A stretch of 64,000 bases of DNA, taken from the NCBI GenBank assembly GCA_021737405.1, contig JAIPEG010000003.1, forward strand, positions 186,001-250,000, written 5' to 3'. The notes below the pieces were generated by a model that was given only the letters and a program-made list of their open reading frames with translations, had not been told where the DNA came from and did no database searches. The translations under genes were made by a program, and so were the position numbers. This DNA comes from Bacteriovoracaceae bacterium (GTDB lineage Bacteria > Bdellovibrionota > Bacteriovoracia > Bacteriovoracales > Bacteriovoracaceae). Position 1 is the first letter of the stretch, and each line of letters begins with the position of its first letter. Positions 23,693 through 34,768 of this stretch are shown here, piece by piece.

Positions 23693-25468
23693 TCAAAGCC
23701 GCAGAGACCTTAACTTTTGTAGATCACTGACCACATCACCTTGATTCTTTTTAATGATATAGCGGTCACGCATATGGCGAAGAGCGAAAATTCCATAGTT
23801 TAGATAAACTGGAATATCCACAAGTCCCGTTATGTCCTTTAAGAAGAAGTCTCCTCTATAAGTGGCCAATTGATCAAGAATTTCCACTATAATGAGGTCG
23901 TCAATTTTAGAAGTAATTGGCACAACTGGGTACCCCGTTATCAGGGAAGCGATTTGATCCTCTACCATCTTTCGAAAAGGTATCTTTATCCTCTCTGCCT
24001 TTAAAAGATCTTCCTTTTGATCAAGATTCTTCCATTCATCCCTTGCCCACTTTAAAAATTTCTTTGAAAAACTTAGTTTCATCTTGGTTCTAAGTTTTCC
24101 AACGATACTGATAACCCTGTCGAACTCTCCTTGATTAATATCTAGCTCAACAGAAAATTCCGGTTTAAAAACTTTAAAGTACATAGTTGATGGTACAACT
24201 TGAACTTTTAAAGGTTCCTCATAGGCCAATGCCTTTTCATATGTTTCTTTTTGACCATTGGCCCAAAAGTCCCATGCCTGATCCATTGAACTCCGAGTTA
24301 ATTCAACTAGGTCTGAGAACTTTGGTGATTGAATCAGAAAATCGGGAACACCTGTTATCAATGCGATTAATTGACCCGTTAATAAATTTTGCTCATCAAA
24401 AGTAATAGACTTAATCTTCTTAGCAATTTGTGGCACCTGAAACTTTATTAAATAATCAGCATCCCTAAACTCAGAGCAATAAAGTCTACTAAAATCACTG
24501 CCAATACTCGTGCTCCCTACACTTCGGGGAGTTTGACGCAGAAAATCCTCTAAGTTACTTTTTCGGCAGATCAAATTTTGACAACTAATCCTGACCGATT
24601 TATTTGAGTCTTCAATTGTAGGCTGATTTAAATCATCGGCCCAAGAAAGAGCTTTGCCCTCTAACTCGCGAATGACCATTGAAGATATGACAGGACTTCT
24701 AAGTAGCGGGACAAGTAATCCATAATTTTCAGGATCATTTCCCCATGAACAGGCACTTTTAAAAAGCTCTAGGGTCCAGGCAAACTCATTCCTTCGGGAG
24801 GAAACTCTTGATTCCTGACGGGCGAGTTTTTGTGGAAAGTAAGGGTTCCCTTTAATTGACGGCAATATAATATTTGTCTGTTGATCAAAACGTTTCATCA
24901 TATTTAGCTTTAACTGCTTTAATGAAACGGTCGTAATATTCTGGCTACATGAATTAGTTATAAGCCCATTAACAAGATTACTATAGTTATCCCTATCGAA
25001 TTCAAAATATTTGGCATACAGGGGTAAGTAGTGGGCGGTAATATCCATGACCAAGTACTGCAGAGTTGCTAAAAACCCTCGTTTTGCCTGAAGCTTATCA
25101 CTGGTAATCGCATAATTGATTTGAGGATTAGATTTACAAAGATTTTCTAAGTTAAAACCCTCTTCAATGGTTCCTCTGAAGAGTCCTAATTTAATTCTCG
25201 CACGAAAATAGTCCTGTTTAGAAAGATTAGAATTCATTTGATACCCTAAAGGCATTTTTAAAACACTAGACTGTTGAACGCTTTCATCATAGCGAAGAAA
25301 AAGACTTTCTATAGGGTTTGAAACTTCTGTGTATACCTCTGGGGCGTAGTTCCCAAGAAGAACATTCTCTAGTGGCGTGAGAGCAAAGGAATTGCTCAAG
25401 GCGAAAAAAATAGTCACGAGAAATTGAATCCCTAATAGTGGAAAAATTTTCCTATCCTTTACCTGCAT
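23693..25468 (-). CDS. Exported protein of unknown function
   Basis: The ATG at 25468, with GGAG 5 bases upstream, gives 591 residues beginning with a signal peptide (about residues 1-30). The mature protein has many Arg/Lys and scattered Cys ('NLCKSNP', 'NSCSQN', 'SACSWGN', 'ISCQNLICRKS', 'LYCSEFR'), suggesting several disulfides. It begins near 'PLENVLLGNYAPEVYTEV' and ends 'FALRHMRDRYIIKKNQGDVVSDLQKL'. I recognise no domain. It diverges from the TPR protein at 25518 across 49 bases containing an inverted repeat. Confidence 0.6.
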   Translation of the reverse strand: MQVKDRKIFPLLGIQFLVTIFFALSNSFALTPLENVLLGNYAPEVYTEVSNPIESLFLRYDESVQQSSVLKMPLGYQMNSNLSKQDYFRARIKLGLFRGTIEEGFNLENLCKSNPQINYAITSDKLQAKRGFLATLQYLVMDITAHYLPLYAKYFEFDRDNYSNLVNGLITNSCSQNITTVSLKQLKLNMMKRFDQQTNIILPSIKGNPYFPQKLARQESRVSSRRNEFAWTLELFKSACSWGNDPENYGLLVPLLRSPVISSMVIRELEGKALSWADDLNQPTIEDSNKSVRISCQNLICRKSNLEDFLRQTPRSVGSTSIGSDFSRLYCSEFRDADYLIKFQVPQIAKKIKSITFDEQNLLTGQLIALITGVPDFLIQSPKFSDLVELTRSSMDQAWDFWANGQKETYEKALAYEEPLKVQVVPSTMYFKVFKPEFSVELDINQGEFDRVISIVGKLRTKMKLSFSKKFLKWARDEWKNLDQKEDLLKAERIKIPFRKMVEDQIASLITGYPVVPITSKIDDLIIVEILDQLATYRGDFFLKDITGLVDIPVYLNYGIFALRHMRDRYIIKKNQGDVVSDLQKLRSLRL

Positions 25469-25487
25469 AATATCTCCAACTTTAATC

Positions 25488-25510
25488 TTTTCGGCACAAC
25501 TCACCGAAAA
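25488..25510. promoter_or_regulatory. Inverted repeat between divergent exported-protein genes
   Basis: TTTTCGG and CCGAAAA flank a 9-base spacer in the 49-base gap between the two divergent starts. Position and symmetry suit an operator acting on both genes; it could also be a hairpin in either leader. Confidence 0.35.
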
Positions 25511-25517
25511 AGCATGT

Positions 25518-26948
25518 ATGAACGCACAAAAGAAATTCTATGGAAAATTCTTCCTGATCAATTTAGTTCTTTTACTCTCAAGTGGGTCAAACGCCACACC
25601 AAGTGATCTTGTTCCTAAGAAGTTTGATAAAGATTGGTCCTATTACAATGACCAAGAAGTAGATGCTTATAAACTTAAAAGAGAGTACGAAGAAAAGAGT
25701 GCTACCATTTTTGCCCTTCAACAAGCAAAGAAAGGCATTATTAATGGAGACTTAGAGTTAGCAAAATTCTTTCTCTCTAAAATTAGCTCAAAGAAATCAA
25801 AATTGGGTCTTGTTAAAAACCGCTATGAATCGATTATTTATTTTATTGAAGGTAAGTACAAAGATTCCCTCAGAATGATATCTTCAAATGAGTATAATGA
25901 AATAAAAAATTATCGTGAAATATGCCTTTTAAGAATCCTTAACCTTGTGGCCCTAGACCAGGTAAAACCCTTGTTAGAGGAAGTTGGAAGTTGCCAAAAC
26001 CTCACTATTCAATATAGCACCTCCAATCAGTTCTGGCTTACACAGCTGACAAGAATTAAAAGTAAGGACGAAGACCTTTTAAAAGGCAACCTTATGGCGA
26101 ACCTTAGAAATGCCCTATCCTCTGTGGAGTTTTCTGAAATATGGATGAAGATGGCCCTCTTTTTAAATAAGGAACACATCATACTCAATTACGTTGGCAC
26201 TTTTCCTCCTGCAACCTACCGGTCTAAGAAAGTAAGGGAGCTTATTGGATTTGCTTATTACAGACTTGGAAAAATAGAAAAAGCACTTGAATTTATCGAA
26301 GATATTGAAACTCCGAATACAGATAATATCAGAGGAAATATTAATCTTTTGGCCGGCAAGTATGAACTCGCCTTTGGTCATTTTAAACTCGCCTTGCAAA
26401 AGAAAGAAAATTCCCAAAATGCTTTACAGCGATCCATCCCAATCGCCTATATTTTAGGGCTTTGGGATGATGGTCTAAAAATGCTTAAGAGAATTATTGG
26501 AAATAATTTAAATCAAAGAAGAAAGGTCTCCTTAGAAACACTTTTTTTAATTAGAAAAAGTGATTTTAAGGCCGCGGCAGAAAACCTTCTCTATCTTGAA
26601 TCTCTCTATAATAAAAAACTACCAAGACAGGTCAATCTAATGGACTCCTATGTTGCTTTAAGAACGGGAGAGAATGAGCGTCTAGAAAAAGCCTCTGGTC
26701 AGGCCTGTGTTCATTATGACGGGTTAAATTGTTGGCTCAACCTACAAATTTTACACTGGGAAAATATCGGTCTGACCATAAACAGAGACGATGAAACGCT
26801 TGTTTTAAATAATTTTGATATTGAAAGTTTAAAGATGCCTTTAAAAGTTGATCCTCTCAAAGAGAGTATCTTTGTCGATCAAAGAGATATTGAAGAACTA
26901 GATAATGAACAAGTAAGAATTAATCCCAATAAAATTAAAAGTAAGTAG
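25518..26948 (+). CDS. Exported TPR-like repeat protein
   Basis: A 476-residue protein with a signal peptide (residues 1-26). The body is made of helix pairs with TPR spacing, e.g. 'AKKGIINGDLELAKFFLSKI', 'IGFAYYRLGKIEKALEFIEDI', 'NINLLAGKYELAFGHFKLAL' and 'TLFLIRKSDFKAAAENLLYLE'. TPR arrays hold protein complexes together, here in the periplasm. Its 3' end overlaps the FecR/barrel gene on the opposite strand by 14 bases, and both are probably envelope components. No precise function can be given. Confidence 0.65.
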   Translation: MNAQKKFYGKFFLINLVLLLSSGSNATPSDLVPKKFDKDWSYYNDQEVDAYKLKREYEEKSATIFALQQAKKGIINGDLELAKFFLSKISSKKSKLGLVKNRYESIIYFIEGKYKDSLRMISSNEYNEIKNYREICLLRILNLVALDQVKPLLEEVGSCQNLTIQYSTSNQFWLTQLTRIKSKDEDLLKGNLMANLRNALSSVEFSEIWMKMALFLNKEHIILNYVGTFPPATYRSKKVRELIGFAYYRLGKIEKALEFIEDIETPNTDNIRGNINLLAGKYELAFGHFKLALQKKENSQNALQRSIPIAYILGLWDDGLKMLKRIIGNNLNQRRKVSLETLFLIRKSDFKAAAENLLYLESLYNKKLPRQVNLMDSYVALRTGENERLEKASGQACVHYDGLNCWLNLQILHWENIGLTINRDDETLVLNNFDIESLKMPLKVDPLKESIFVDQRDIEELDNEQVRINPNKIKSK

Positions 26949-28842
26949 CAAGACCGAGATGTAGGCCATTGGAGTTGCGAGTAACGTCTGCTTGATAGAC
27001 TTGAGATGTTCCTCCTACTGAATATGACTCATAAGCACCTTTAAATCCAAAAGAGAGAATATATTTCTTACTTAGCCAATATTTCAATTTTATAGAATAA
27101 TCCATATTAAAACCTAGACCATTAAGCTTATGATCGCCAGTCGTTTGGGCCAAGTTAGTACCAAGAAGTAATCCAGTATTAATAAAAAATCTACCAGACC
27201 TTAATAAGGTGCCCTCAAAGCCTGCTTTAAATTTAGGGATTGTTACCCTGATAAAAGATGTCGAAACTGTTGTTCCTAAAACATGATGTAAGAAATACTG
27301 CTGATCTAATGCTGTTATAAGAACAGTATTCCATCTAGGACTTAATGAGTACTTGACGCCAACTAAGAGAGAGGTCAAATCACTCCCTGTTTGAGAGATT
27401 GAAGCCCCCCTTTGAGATTGAGGGATCGTTAAACTTCTAAAAGTGAAACTCGTCGTTGGTTGCCATTTTGAACCCGAAGCATAATCTAAAGCGAGAGTTA
27501 AATCCTTTGATTCTTCACTTTCATAGGCCCTGTTACTGCCTAAATAAGTGTCACTATTTTGATTTATCTTTTGAGAATAAGGCTCCAAATTTAAACTAAA
27601 AATATTCTTTGATATTAGCTCGCGATTACTTAATGCTCTAAAAGAGCCTTCCATCGTTTCAGATGCCCCTTTTCCAATCACAACATCTTGAGACAAGGAT
27701 TTATTAAGCCTGTTTTTATTTTCTAATACCGCTGCCACAAATTCTGCTGGTGCTGAGTCTTTAATCTTCTGAGCGACAAAACCATCTTTGGCGTCCAGCT
27801 CAATTCCGACAGGTGGTACATAAGTTCCAGTCTCAATATCTATAGCACCATCATTTTGAGCATAGTATACCTTATTTTTTTGATCGAAGAGAGCGTCCGC
27901 AGAGGGCGCCACATATAGACCAGTCTTTCGATCAAAAAACCCTCCAGACTTGGCCGCGTAGATTTTTTTCTCAGGATCATAAATGCCTTCTGCAGGAGCA
28001 TTCTGGTCAACTGGGATCAGCGTTATTTTAGCCTTAGAAGAATCAAGCTCAGCAGGCTTTGCCTTACTACGATCTGTTTCAACAAATTCGTTATTGGCAT
28101 AGAGAGCATTTAACTGTACGGGTGATATTTTCACGGGTTGGCTTACAGAATCAATTTTTTGAACGGTTTGAGAAAATTGGCCTCTTTTAATAAGTACTGG
28201 ATTTTCTTTTAATAACGATTCTAATTCCTTTTCGTTAATTTCTTTTAATGCAGGCTCTTCTTCTAAAATAATTTTATTATCAAAGTTTCTAACGATTCTC
28301 TTTGCCTTCTTTAAGTCTGTCTTAGAAGTATCCTGACTATCTGATGTTTTCACCATGGCCACTTCACCCGTATAGGTAAGAAGACTGGTAATTTTGTTTT
28401 CAGGATTATAAATGGTTTCAAACTCAGTCCCTCTAACCCCAACTGCCGTGTTTCTGGTTCTTACGAAGAATTTCTTATTTCCTTCATCATTTTGTTTGAT
28501 GTGATAGCGGGTTTGGCCTTTTAAAAGGTTAATGATGCCATTACCCTCTTTACTCATCTTAGTAACAACCGCCTTAGAGTTGGGACCAATATTAAGGGTC
28601 GAGCCATCCTCAAAAACCAGTTTAATAAAGCTTTTATCATGGGTAACGATAGAGGTGTCCTCTCTGACCTTTTCATTTACCTTGATCGATCTTGCTATTT
28701 TTTCACCAGGAGCAAGTTGGGTTACTTTTCCCCTAGTCTTTGCAACCTCTGCAACTAAGCGTCGCGACTTTGCACTTGTATTAAAGCAAGTGGCAAAAAT
28801 TAATATAAAAACTAGAGTCTTGTAGAGGCCACACCATTTCAT
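26935..28842 (-). CDS. FecR-domain protein with short repeats and C-terminal beta-barrel
   Basis: A 635-residue protein with a signal peptide (residues 1-24). A FecR domain covers about residues 30-165 ('VREDTSIVTHDKSFIKLVFEDGSTLNIGPNSKAV', 'NTAVGVRGTEFE'). A Lys/Glu-rich linker follows, then about five degenerate repeats of about 16 residues at about 290-365 (pattern [FIL]-D-x-K/T-x-x-x-Y-x-A/P). The last 200 residues are barrel-like strands ending in 'LGLATYF'. It probably spans periplasm and outer membrane. FecR domains act as anti-sigma regulators or as surface modules; no partner ECF sigma factor is near. The ATG has no clear SD. Confidence 0.7.
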   Translation of the reverse strand: MKWCGLYKTLVFILIFATCFNTSAKSRRLVAEVAKTRGKVTQLAPGEKIARSIKVNEKVREDTSIVTHDKSFIKLVFEDGSTLNIGPNSKAVVTKMSKEGNGIINLLKGQTRYHIKQNDEGNKKFFVRTRNTAVGVRGTEFETIYNPENKITSLLTYTGEVAMVKTSDSQDTSKTDLKKAKRIVRNFDNKIILEEEPALKEINEKELESLLKENPVLIKRGQFSQTVQKIDSVSQPVKISPVQLNALYANNEFVETDRSKAKPAELDSSKAKITLIPVDQNAPAEGIYDPEKKIYAAKSGGFFDRKTGLYVAPSADALFDQKNKVYYAQNDGAIDIETGTYVPPVGIELDAKDGFVAQKIKDSAPAEFVAAVLENKNRLNKSLSQDVVIGKGASETMEGSFRALSNRELISKNIFSLNLEPYSQKINQNSDTYLGSNRAYESEESKDLTLALDYASGSKWQPTTSFTFRSLTIPQSQRGASISQTGSDLTSLLVGVKYSLSPRWNTVLITALDQQYFLHHVLGTTVSTSFIRVTIPKFKAGFEGTLLRSGRFFINTGLLLGTNLAQTTGDHKLNGLGFNMDYSIKLKYWLSKKYILSFGFKGAYESYSVGGTSQVYQADVTRNSNGLHLGLATYF

Positions 28843-28876
28843 AAGATAACTTTTGTTTAAGGGATAGATAATATTG

Positions 28877-28892
28877 TGTCTTATGCGGTCGT
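28877..28892 (-). promoter_or_regulatory. Partial copy of the 13.97/14.61 kb repeat motif
   Basis: On the minus strand it reads ACGACC-N2-ATAAGACA, against ACGACC-N4-ATAAGACA in the two 23-base repeats. Like them it sits 30-70 bases upstream of a leftward gene. This hints at a shared promoter or regulator site; the similarity is short. Confidence 0.3.
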
Positions 28893-28974
28893 GGTGGTCA
28901 ATGAAAGATGGAAAACATCAATTCTGACAAAATGGATCAGAAAAAGGTCTTATTAGATCATTAGCTAGAATAAG

Positions 28975-30486
28975 TTATTTTAAGGGCCTCATCTCTTTAC
29001 CGTCGTGAACAAAAGTGACCTCTTTTCCTTCTTGAATCGTTGTCAAATTAACAGGTCTACTCCAGATTCCTGCTATATTTCGCAAGGTATCCGTGGCAAA
29101 ACCCACATCTAGGTCGACGCCTTGGTGACGATGAACAAGATGAAGCTCTCCTCTATTGGCAAAGTTACCCGATTCTACTTCAATCACTGGTTGACCGAAG
29201 TTCGTTAAGCTTAAAAGAAGCTTTTGTTTGATGGCCTCAAAATCTCGAGTTTCAATCTCCATGCGCGATGTTCTTGGATTATATTTATAAGTAAACAACT
29301 GCATCCGCTCGCAAAACTCTCTCGTAAAAAATTCGTCAATGAAAGTAATGTCATTATGAGAGCGTCTGACTTCAAAAATCTTCTCTTTCCCAAGACCTGC
29401 ACCAGTATTCCAATTTTCTCTTTTATACATGTCTGTGCAATCATTAAACTCTTTTCCAAACATGCCTCTATCCCAGCGATACTCAATATCACGAAATAGC
29501 TCAATTCCAATTTTATAAGGATTAATTTGCTGACGACTCATCGCCATGACGCCCGCATGCTTATCTGCAAACTCAATGATCTCACTGGATTTTAAGGCAT
29601 TTTTTGTCATGATGGTTGAGTGCCAATAACTGGCCCAACCTTCATTCATAATTTTCGTCATTCTTTGAGGCAAGAAGTAATAAGCTTCTTCTCTCAGTAT
29701 CCCTAATATATCGGCTTGCCACTCCTTCAAAGGGGCATGCTCAATCAGGTACATCATAATATCTCTTGGAGAGATATAATCGCGCTTTGGCCTAATCGCT
29801 GGGCCTTCCTCTCTTTCAGGAGTCTCTTCTTCTGAATCGGGATTAAAAAGCTTAGAGCGCATAAAACTTTTCAGATGACGGGAACGACCATCATCCTCAT
29901 CATCGTGAAAGAATTGATTCTTAAATTCGTCTTCTTTATTATTTCTAGAATGTTTAACTTCTGCTGTTTCAAAGAGAACATTGATATCAAGTAAATTCTC
30001 AAGTGAAAGGACACGATCGATGAATTCTTCGACCTTGTCTTGACCATACCTTTCCATGTAGCGACGTATTTTTGTGCCATGATTGGCCATGACATCCATC
30101 ATGGAACGGTCAGTTGATTTAAACCAGGCATTATTTTTGAAAAAATCAGCGTGCCCATAAACATGGGCCATAACGATTTTCTGATCGACAAGATGATTGG
30201 CCTTTAAAAGATAAGCGTAACAAGGGTCGGTGTTAATAACCATCTCATAAATCTTTTGAAGGCCATAGGCATAAGACTTTGAGAGTTGGTCATACTCCAT
30301 TCCAAAGCGCCAATGAGGATATCGAGAAGGAAAACCCCCTTGGGCCGCGAGAATGTTAATAGTATCGTAGTCTACAACTTCGAAGACAACAGGATAAAAA
30401 TCTAATCCATAATCCAGAGCATATTGATGAATTTCTTCTTTAAGACGGAGAATCTCTCCTGTAATGGGTGCTGATCTTGTTGTCAT
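28975..30486 (-). CDS. spoVR: SpoVR family protein
   Basis: A 503-residue SpoVR protein, close to the family length, with '[38 protein letters not shown]' near the N terminus and '[10 protein letters not shown]' in the middle. It has an acidic insert at about residues 175-230. SpoVR was named from sporulation but is widespread in non-sporulating bacteria, where it accompanies DUF444 and PrkA in a stress or stationary-phase operon; the biochemical role is unknown. It overlaps the DUF444 gene by 4 bases (ATGA), so they are translationally coupled. Confidence 0.93.
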   Translation of the reverse strand: MTTRSAPITGEILRLKEEIHQYALDYGLDFYPVVFEVVDYDTINILAAQGGFPSRYPHWRFGMEYDQLSKSYAYGLQKIYEMVINTDPCYAYLLKANHLVDQKIVMAHVYGHADFFKNNAWFKSTDRSMMDVMANHGTKIRRYMERYGQDKVEEFIDRVLSLENLLDINVLFETAEVKHSRNNKEDEFKNQFFHDDEDDGRSRHLKSFMRSKLFNPDSEEETPEREEGPAIRPKRDYISPRDIMMYLIEHAPLKEWQADILGILREEAYYFLPQRMTKIMNEGWASYWHSTIMTKNALKSSEIIEFADKHAGVMAMSRQQINPYKIGIELFRDIEYRWDRGMFGKEFNDCTDMYKRENWNTGAGLGKEKIFEVRRSHNDITFIDEFFTREFCERMQLFTYKYNPRTSRMEIETRDFEAIKQKLLLSLTNFGQPVIEVESGNFANRGELHLVHRHQGVDLDVGFATDTLRNIAGIWSRPVNLTTIQEGKEVTFVHDGKEMRPLK

Positions 30487-31598
30487 TTCCCCTTCCCTAG
30501 AAAGTCTTTAATAGAATCCAAAATTGCTTCTTTATTTTTGATTTTTGAAAGGATGACTCTATCGTCGTCTTCTTTATAGTGACCTGATAAATCTTTATAA
30601 AATTGTCCTGAACCGTAGCGACTTTCGACCTGACCATAACAAAAGACATTGGAGGCAGGTAGAATGTCATTTTCAAGAATTTCTAAACATAGTTTAGTGT
30701 CATCAGTTGACCAGTTATCACCATCACTAAAATGAAAGGGATAAATATTCCACTCGGAAGGATTGTAATCCTTCTCAATAATCTCACGACATAATTTAAA
30801 AGCAGAAGAAATAAGGGTACCACCACTTTCTCTCGTTCTAAAAAAAGTCGTCTCATCAACTTCTTTGGCAGTTGCATCGTGAATGATATAACGAATCTCA
30901 ATGTCTTTATACTGAGACTTAAGCCATAGGTTAATCCAAAAAGACTCTGTACGAACAATTTCCTTTTGTTCATCTCCCATCGAACCAGAGACATCCATCA
31001 TGTAAATCACAACTGCTGAGTTTTCAAATTCTACCTTTTGAGTAGAACTTCTGTAGCGCATATCGGATTTAATAGGAACGATAATGGGGTTTTCTGGATC
31101 ATAGGTTCCAGTCGCCACTTGTCTTTTAAGAGCTTCTTTATAAGAGCGCTTAAAATGTTTCAGGGAATCAGGACCAACAGTTCCAATTGAAGAATATTTA
31201 TCAGTAGTCGACTGCATGGTCTTCTTGCCCTTAGGCTCAATATTTGGGAGTTCAAGTTGTTCTCCTAAAATACTCGCAAGTTCCTCAAGACTTAGCTCTA
31301 CCTCTAATTCTTTATTCCCCTCACCTTCTCCTGCTTCACCTTCTCCAGGTTGCCCTTCACCTTCTTGGCCATCGACGGGATCACCTTGTTGCCCATCTCC
31401 TTGACCTGTTCCACCTTGGCTTTGATCACCAAATTTAAAGCGGGGAGTTTCAATAGAAGGCATCGGTATTTTGTAAGAGCCATCCCCTTTTGGGAGTGGC
31501 ATCTCACCGTTAGATACATACTTTCGTAAATTGTCGCGGATTTTACCCTTAACAATATTACGAAAGCGAGAATGGTCTCTTTTTATAGGATGATCCAT
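30483..31598 (-). CDS. DUF444 / YeaH-YhbH family VWA-like protein
   Basis: A 371-residue protein of the YeaH/YhbH family. It has an N-terminal '[21 protein letters not shown]' block, a Gly/Gln/Glu low-complexity linker (residues about 55-95), and a VWA-like fold with a MIDAS motif '[14 protein letters not shown]' (DxSxS). It works with the PrkA kinase and SpoVR; mechanism unknown. It sits between prkA (24 bases upstream) and spoVR (4-base overlap). Confidence 0.92.
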   Translation of the reverse strand: MDHPIKRDHSRFRNIVKGKIRDNLRKYVSNGEMPLPKGDGSYKIPMPSIETPRFKFGDQSQGGTGQGDGQQGDPVDGQEGEGQPGEGEAGEGEGNKELEVELSLEELASILGEQLELPNIEPKGKKTMQSTTDKYSSIGTVGPDSLKHFKRSYKEALKRQVATGTYDPENPIIVPIKSDMRYRSSTQKVEFENSAVVIYMMDVSGSMGDEQKEIVRTESFWINLWLKSQYKDIEIRYIIHDATAKEVDETTFFRTRESGGTLISSAFKLCREIIEKDYNPSEWNIYPFHFSDGDNWSTDDTKLCLEILENDILPASNVFCYGQVESRYGSGQFYKDLSGHYKEDDDRVILSKIKNKEAILDSIKDFLGKGK

Positions 31599-31622
31599 AA
31601 AGGAACTTCTCCTCTCAAATGA

Positions 31623-33683
31623 TTAAGACTTGGCCGAGTCACCTTTTGCAAAGATTGAAGCAACAAAATTAAGAGCATCTGTCGCACAAATTTCGCAATA
31701 GCCATGATTTTTCATGAGTCTCGACTTAACAACATCAATCTTCTCTTGGGTTTCTTTATCAACAACCTTTGAGATGATGGTCTTAAGCTTAATAGTGTCT
31801 TTTTGGTCTTCAAAAAGCTTAAGCTCAAGAGCGCGATGCAGTCTTTCATTCATTTTATAATCAAACTGCTTACCTTCAATGGCCAAGGCACCAATGTAAT
31901 TCATTATCTCTCTTCTAAAGTCATCTTTACGAGATTCTGGAATATCGATTTTTTCCTCAACGCTTCTCATGAAACGCTCATCCGCATCTTCAAGGCGATT
32001 AGAGTATTTATTTCTAATCTTTTCTCTTTGTGTATAGGCCTTTACGTTATCAATGTAGTTAGAACAAAGTGTCTGAATAGCATTTTCATCGACACTTATG
32101 GCCTTTTGAACATCATTTTTAACAATGTCTTCGTACTCTTGTCTCGCGATGGCTAAAAGCTCACGATAATTATCAAGTTGTTCTGAAGAATTGATTAAAG
32201 AGTGATGCTTTAAGCCCGCTTCAAGTTCATTAAAAACCATAAAAGGATTCAAACATCCCGCTGTCGAATTCTTAACAAGAGCATTTGAAAGCTTATCTTG
32301 AATATAACGAGGTGAAATACCTTCTAAACCTTCACGAACGGCTTCTTTTCTCAACTCTTTTACGTTGTCTTCATTATAACCAGGAAGTGTCTTCCCATTA
32401 TAAAGTTTTAACTTTTGAAGTTTAGTAAGATCCGACTTCTTTGGCTCTTCGATACGAGTGAGTACAGACCAAAGGGCTGCCATATCAATTGTGTGGGGAG
32501 CAACATGCATATGAGGGATTTTTTCTGTATTAAAATCTCTCTTATAAATCTTCACTTCATTATCAAGACGAGTGATATAAGGAATATCAATTTTTACCGT
32601 CCTATCTCTTAGTGCTTCCATAAACTCATTATTTTGAAGCTTTCTAAATTCAGGCTCGTTAGTATGGCCTAAGATCACTTCATCAATATCAGTTTGGGCA
32701 AACTTCTTTGGTTTAATGGATTGCTCTTGAGATGCTCCAAGGAGATCGTAAAGAAAGGCCACGTCCAACTTAAGCATTTCGATAAATTCAACAATACCAC
32801 GATTGGCAATATTAAATTCGCCATCAAAGTTAAAAGCTCGTGGATCTGAATCAGAACCATAAAGAGCAATCTTACGATAGTTGATATCTCCTGTTAGCTC
32901 AGTCGAGTCTTGGTTTTTCTCATCTTTTGGCTGAAAAGTACCAATACCAATTCTATCTTTTTCACTTAAAAGTAGTCTCTTCACTTTTACGTGATTCATG
33001 ACCTTAGTCCAATCTCCATCATACTTTGCCATATAAGCCGTATAGATATAACGATCAGCTGGATTTAAAGAACCTTTAATATTAATTTTATAAGTTCCCT
33101 CAGGCCGTGACTTATTTAGCTTGGCCATGAACTCTGCACGAACTTCAACCGGTATTAATTTAAGAGGATCTTCATGCATTGGTGAAGGAAAAGATCTTTG
33201 ACCACCAAGAAGCTCTGGTGCCTCTTCATCCACCCACTCAAAAGTGTACATCGCACCATCATCCGTACGGCTGTAGTGCTCAAGTCCTTTCTTGACTAAT
33301 CTTGAAATAGAGGACTTCGCCGATCCTACAGGACCGTGAAGGAGAAGAACCCTTTTTTCCGTTCCATAACCAGCAGAAGCAGACTTAAAAAAGTTCGCAA
33401 ACTTCATAAGGTGAACATCAATTCCAAAAACAGCATCTTTGCCATTTTCAATAGGATCATCAAAGAAGTGGTAACGAGTAATTTCTTTTTTATACTCTGT
33501 GTATTGAGAAGTTCCATAGGACATGACCATGTCATGGATCCTTTGAAAGGCATTACGAGCAATTCGGGGGTCTTCAGCAACCTTATCAACATACTCTTGA
33601 AAAGAGCCTGTCCAATGTAGGTGCGAAAAATCCTCCGCTCGGTAGTTTTCTTTTATAAATTCACTAATGTTTACTGTGCCCAT
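31623..33683 (-). CDS. prkA: PrkA serine protein kinase / AAA+ ATPase
   Basis: The ATG at 33683 has GGGGGAG just upstream and gives 686 residues; ATGs further up (to 33731) lack an SD. The PrkA AAA domain has Walker A '[14 protein letters not shown]', and the family's later signatures are present ('[23 protein letters not shown]', '[12 protein letters not shown]', 'HTNEPEF'). PrkA proteins have been reported as Ser kinases and as AAA+ proteases. It is the first gene of the prkA-DUF444-spoVR operon. A PP2C phosphatase gene is divergent from it across 278 bases. Confidence 0.93.
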   Translation of the reverse strand: MGTVNISEFIKENYRAEDFSHLHWTGSFQEYVDKVAEDPRIARNAFQRIHDMVMSYGTSQYTEYKKEITRYHFFDDPIENGKDAVFGIDVHLMKFANFFKSASAGYGTEKRVLLLHGPVGSAKSSISRLVKKGLEHYSRTDDGAMYTFEWVDEEAPELLGGQRSFPSPMHEDPLKLIPVEVRAEFMAKLNKSRPEGTYKINIKGSLNPADRYIYTAYMAKYDGDWTKVMNHVKVKRLLLSEKDRIGIGTFQPKDEKNQDSTELTGDINYRKIALYGSDSDPRAFNFDGEFNIANRGIVEFIEMLKLDVAFLYDLLGASQEQSIKPKKFAQTDIDEVILGHTNEPEFRKLQNNEFMEALRDRTVKIDIPYITRLDNEVKIYKRDFNTEKIPHMHVAPHTIDMAALWSVLTRIEEPKKSDLTKLQKLKLYNGKTLPGYNEDNVKELRKEAVREGLEGISPRYIQDKLSNALVKNSTAGCLNPFMVFNELEAGLKHHSLINSSEQLDNYRELLAIARQEYEDIVKNDVQKAISVDENAIQTLCSNYIDNVKAYTQREKIRNKYSNRLEDADERFMRSVEEKIDIPESRKDDFRREIMNYIGALAIEGKQFDYKMNERLHRALELKLFEDQKDTIKLKTIISKVVDKETQEKIDVVKSRLMKNHGYCEICATDALNFVASIFAKGDSAKS

Positions 33684-33877
33684 TCTCTCCCCCATCCGTG
33701 GTTCTATGGCCATTTGGTAAAATGATTTCATTTAAGACAAAAGAAAAATCCCTTTATCCTTTTCTTTATTGTAGCAAACCGAGGGCCAATATCTAAAGGA
33801 TTTAATTGTATATTTAACAAACACTTATCTAAAAAATGGTGGTGTCATTTCGTCACCTTTTAAGTCACTTTCTCTGT

Positions 33878-33905
33878 TTGACAGGGACCTGACAAAAGAT
33901 AAACT
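33878..33905 (+). promoter_or_regulatory. Sigma-70-type promoter of the PP2C gene
   Basis: TTGACA (33878-33883), 16-base spacer and TAAACT (33900-33905) lie 56 bases before the ATG. Perfect -35; the -10 matches at 4 of 6 positions. Confidence 0.5.
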
Positions 33906-33961
33906 AATTGAAAGAGTTTTTTGGTTTTAAATAACTTAAGGCTGACAAAAAAGGACGGTCA

Positions 33962-34705
33962 ATGGGACTTGTTGCTTCTGGCATCACCGACATTGGAATG
34001 AAAAGAAAAACCAATCAAGATGCGATTTATCTTAATCCAGATAAGCACCTTTTTGTGGTTGCCGATGGAATGGGTGGCCACAACGATGGAGATATTGCTT
34101 CACAAATGGCCGTTGATCTTGTTCCAAAATATGTCATCGACCATTTCCAGGATGACCCCGCTAAAACCCAAAAAGCTGCCGTGCTCTATGCCAATAAGGC
34201 CATTAAAGCTCATGGTGAACAAAATGAAGAGCTCGTTGGCATGGGAACAACCCTCGTTAGCCAACTTTTTCGTGGTCCCTATCTCTACACAGCTAATGTT
34301 GGAGATTCCCGAGCTTACCTTTTTAACAATAAGAAGATTTATCAACTCACAAGTGACCACTCATTAGTCCAAGAAAAACTTAATCTCGGTTTCTATACGC
34401 GGGACCAAGCAAGTGATGACCCGCAAAAAAATGTTCTCGTTCGAACAGTGGGATTTGAGGACGAGGTTGAGGTTGATGTCTTTACTTATAAAGTTCATCG
34501 TAACGATATTTTTCTAAGCTGCTCAGATGGATTGCACGGTAAGGTTAGTGACCCCGACCTCCTTTATATCATCAATCACTTCATTCCAGACCCCTCCAAG
34601 GCGACCCAAGAAACTCTTGATAAGGCCTGTAAATACATGGTTGAAATCGCTAACAAAAATGGTGGTCAGGATAATATCTCGGTCGTCCTTGTTGTGGCGC
34701 AATAG
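33962..34705 (+). CDS. PP2C-type serine/threonine protein phosphatase
   Basis: A 247-residue soluble phosphatase with all metal-binding motifs: 'RKTNQDAIYL', 'VVADGMGGHNDGDIAS', 'GTTLVSQLF', 'GDSRAYLF', 'SCSDGLHGKVSD' and 'GGQDNISVVLV'. It removes phosphate from Ser/Thr using Mn/Mg. It is divergent from prkA, so it may reverse phosphorylation by PrkA or by another kinase; the link is positional only. The M23 peptidase gene follows. Confidence 0.93.
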   Translation: MGLVASGITDIGMKRKTNQDAIYLNPDKHLFVVADGMGGHNDGDIASQMAVDLVPKYVIDHFQDDPAKTQKAAVLYANKAIKAHGEQNEELVGMGTTLVSQLFRGPYLYTANVGDSRAYLFNNKKIYQLTSDHSLVQEKLNLGFYTRDQASDDPQKNVLVRTVGFEDEVEVDVFTYKVHRNDIFLSCSDGLHGKVSDPDLLYIINHFIPDPSKATQETLDKACKYMVEIANKNGGQDNISVVLVVAQ

Positions 34706-34768
34706 ACAGACTCCCTAAAAATCATTTTGTTGGTAAGTGTCATCTTCTTCAAAGCAAAGAAGGCTTTG

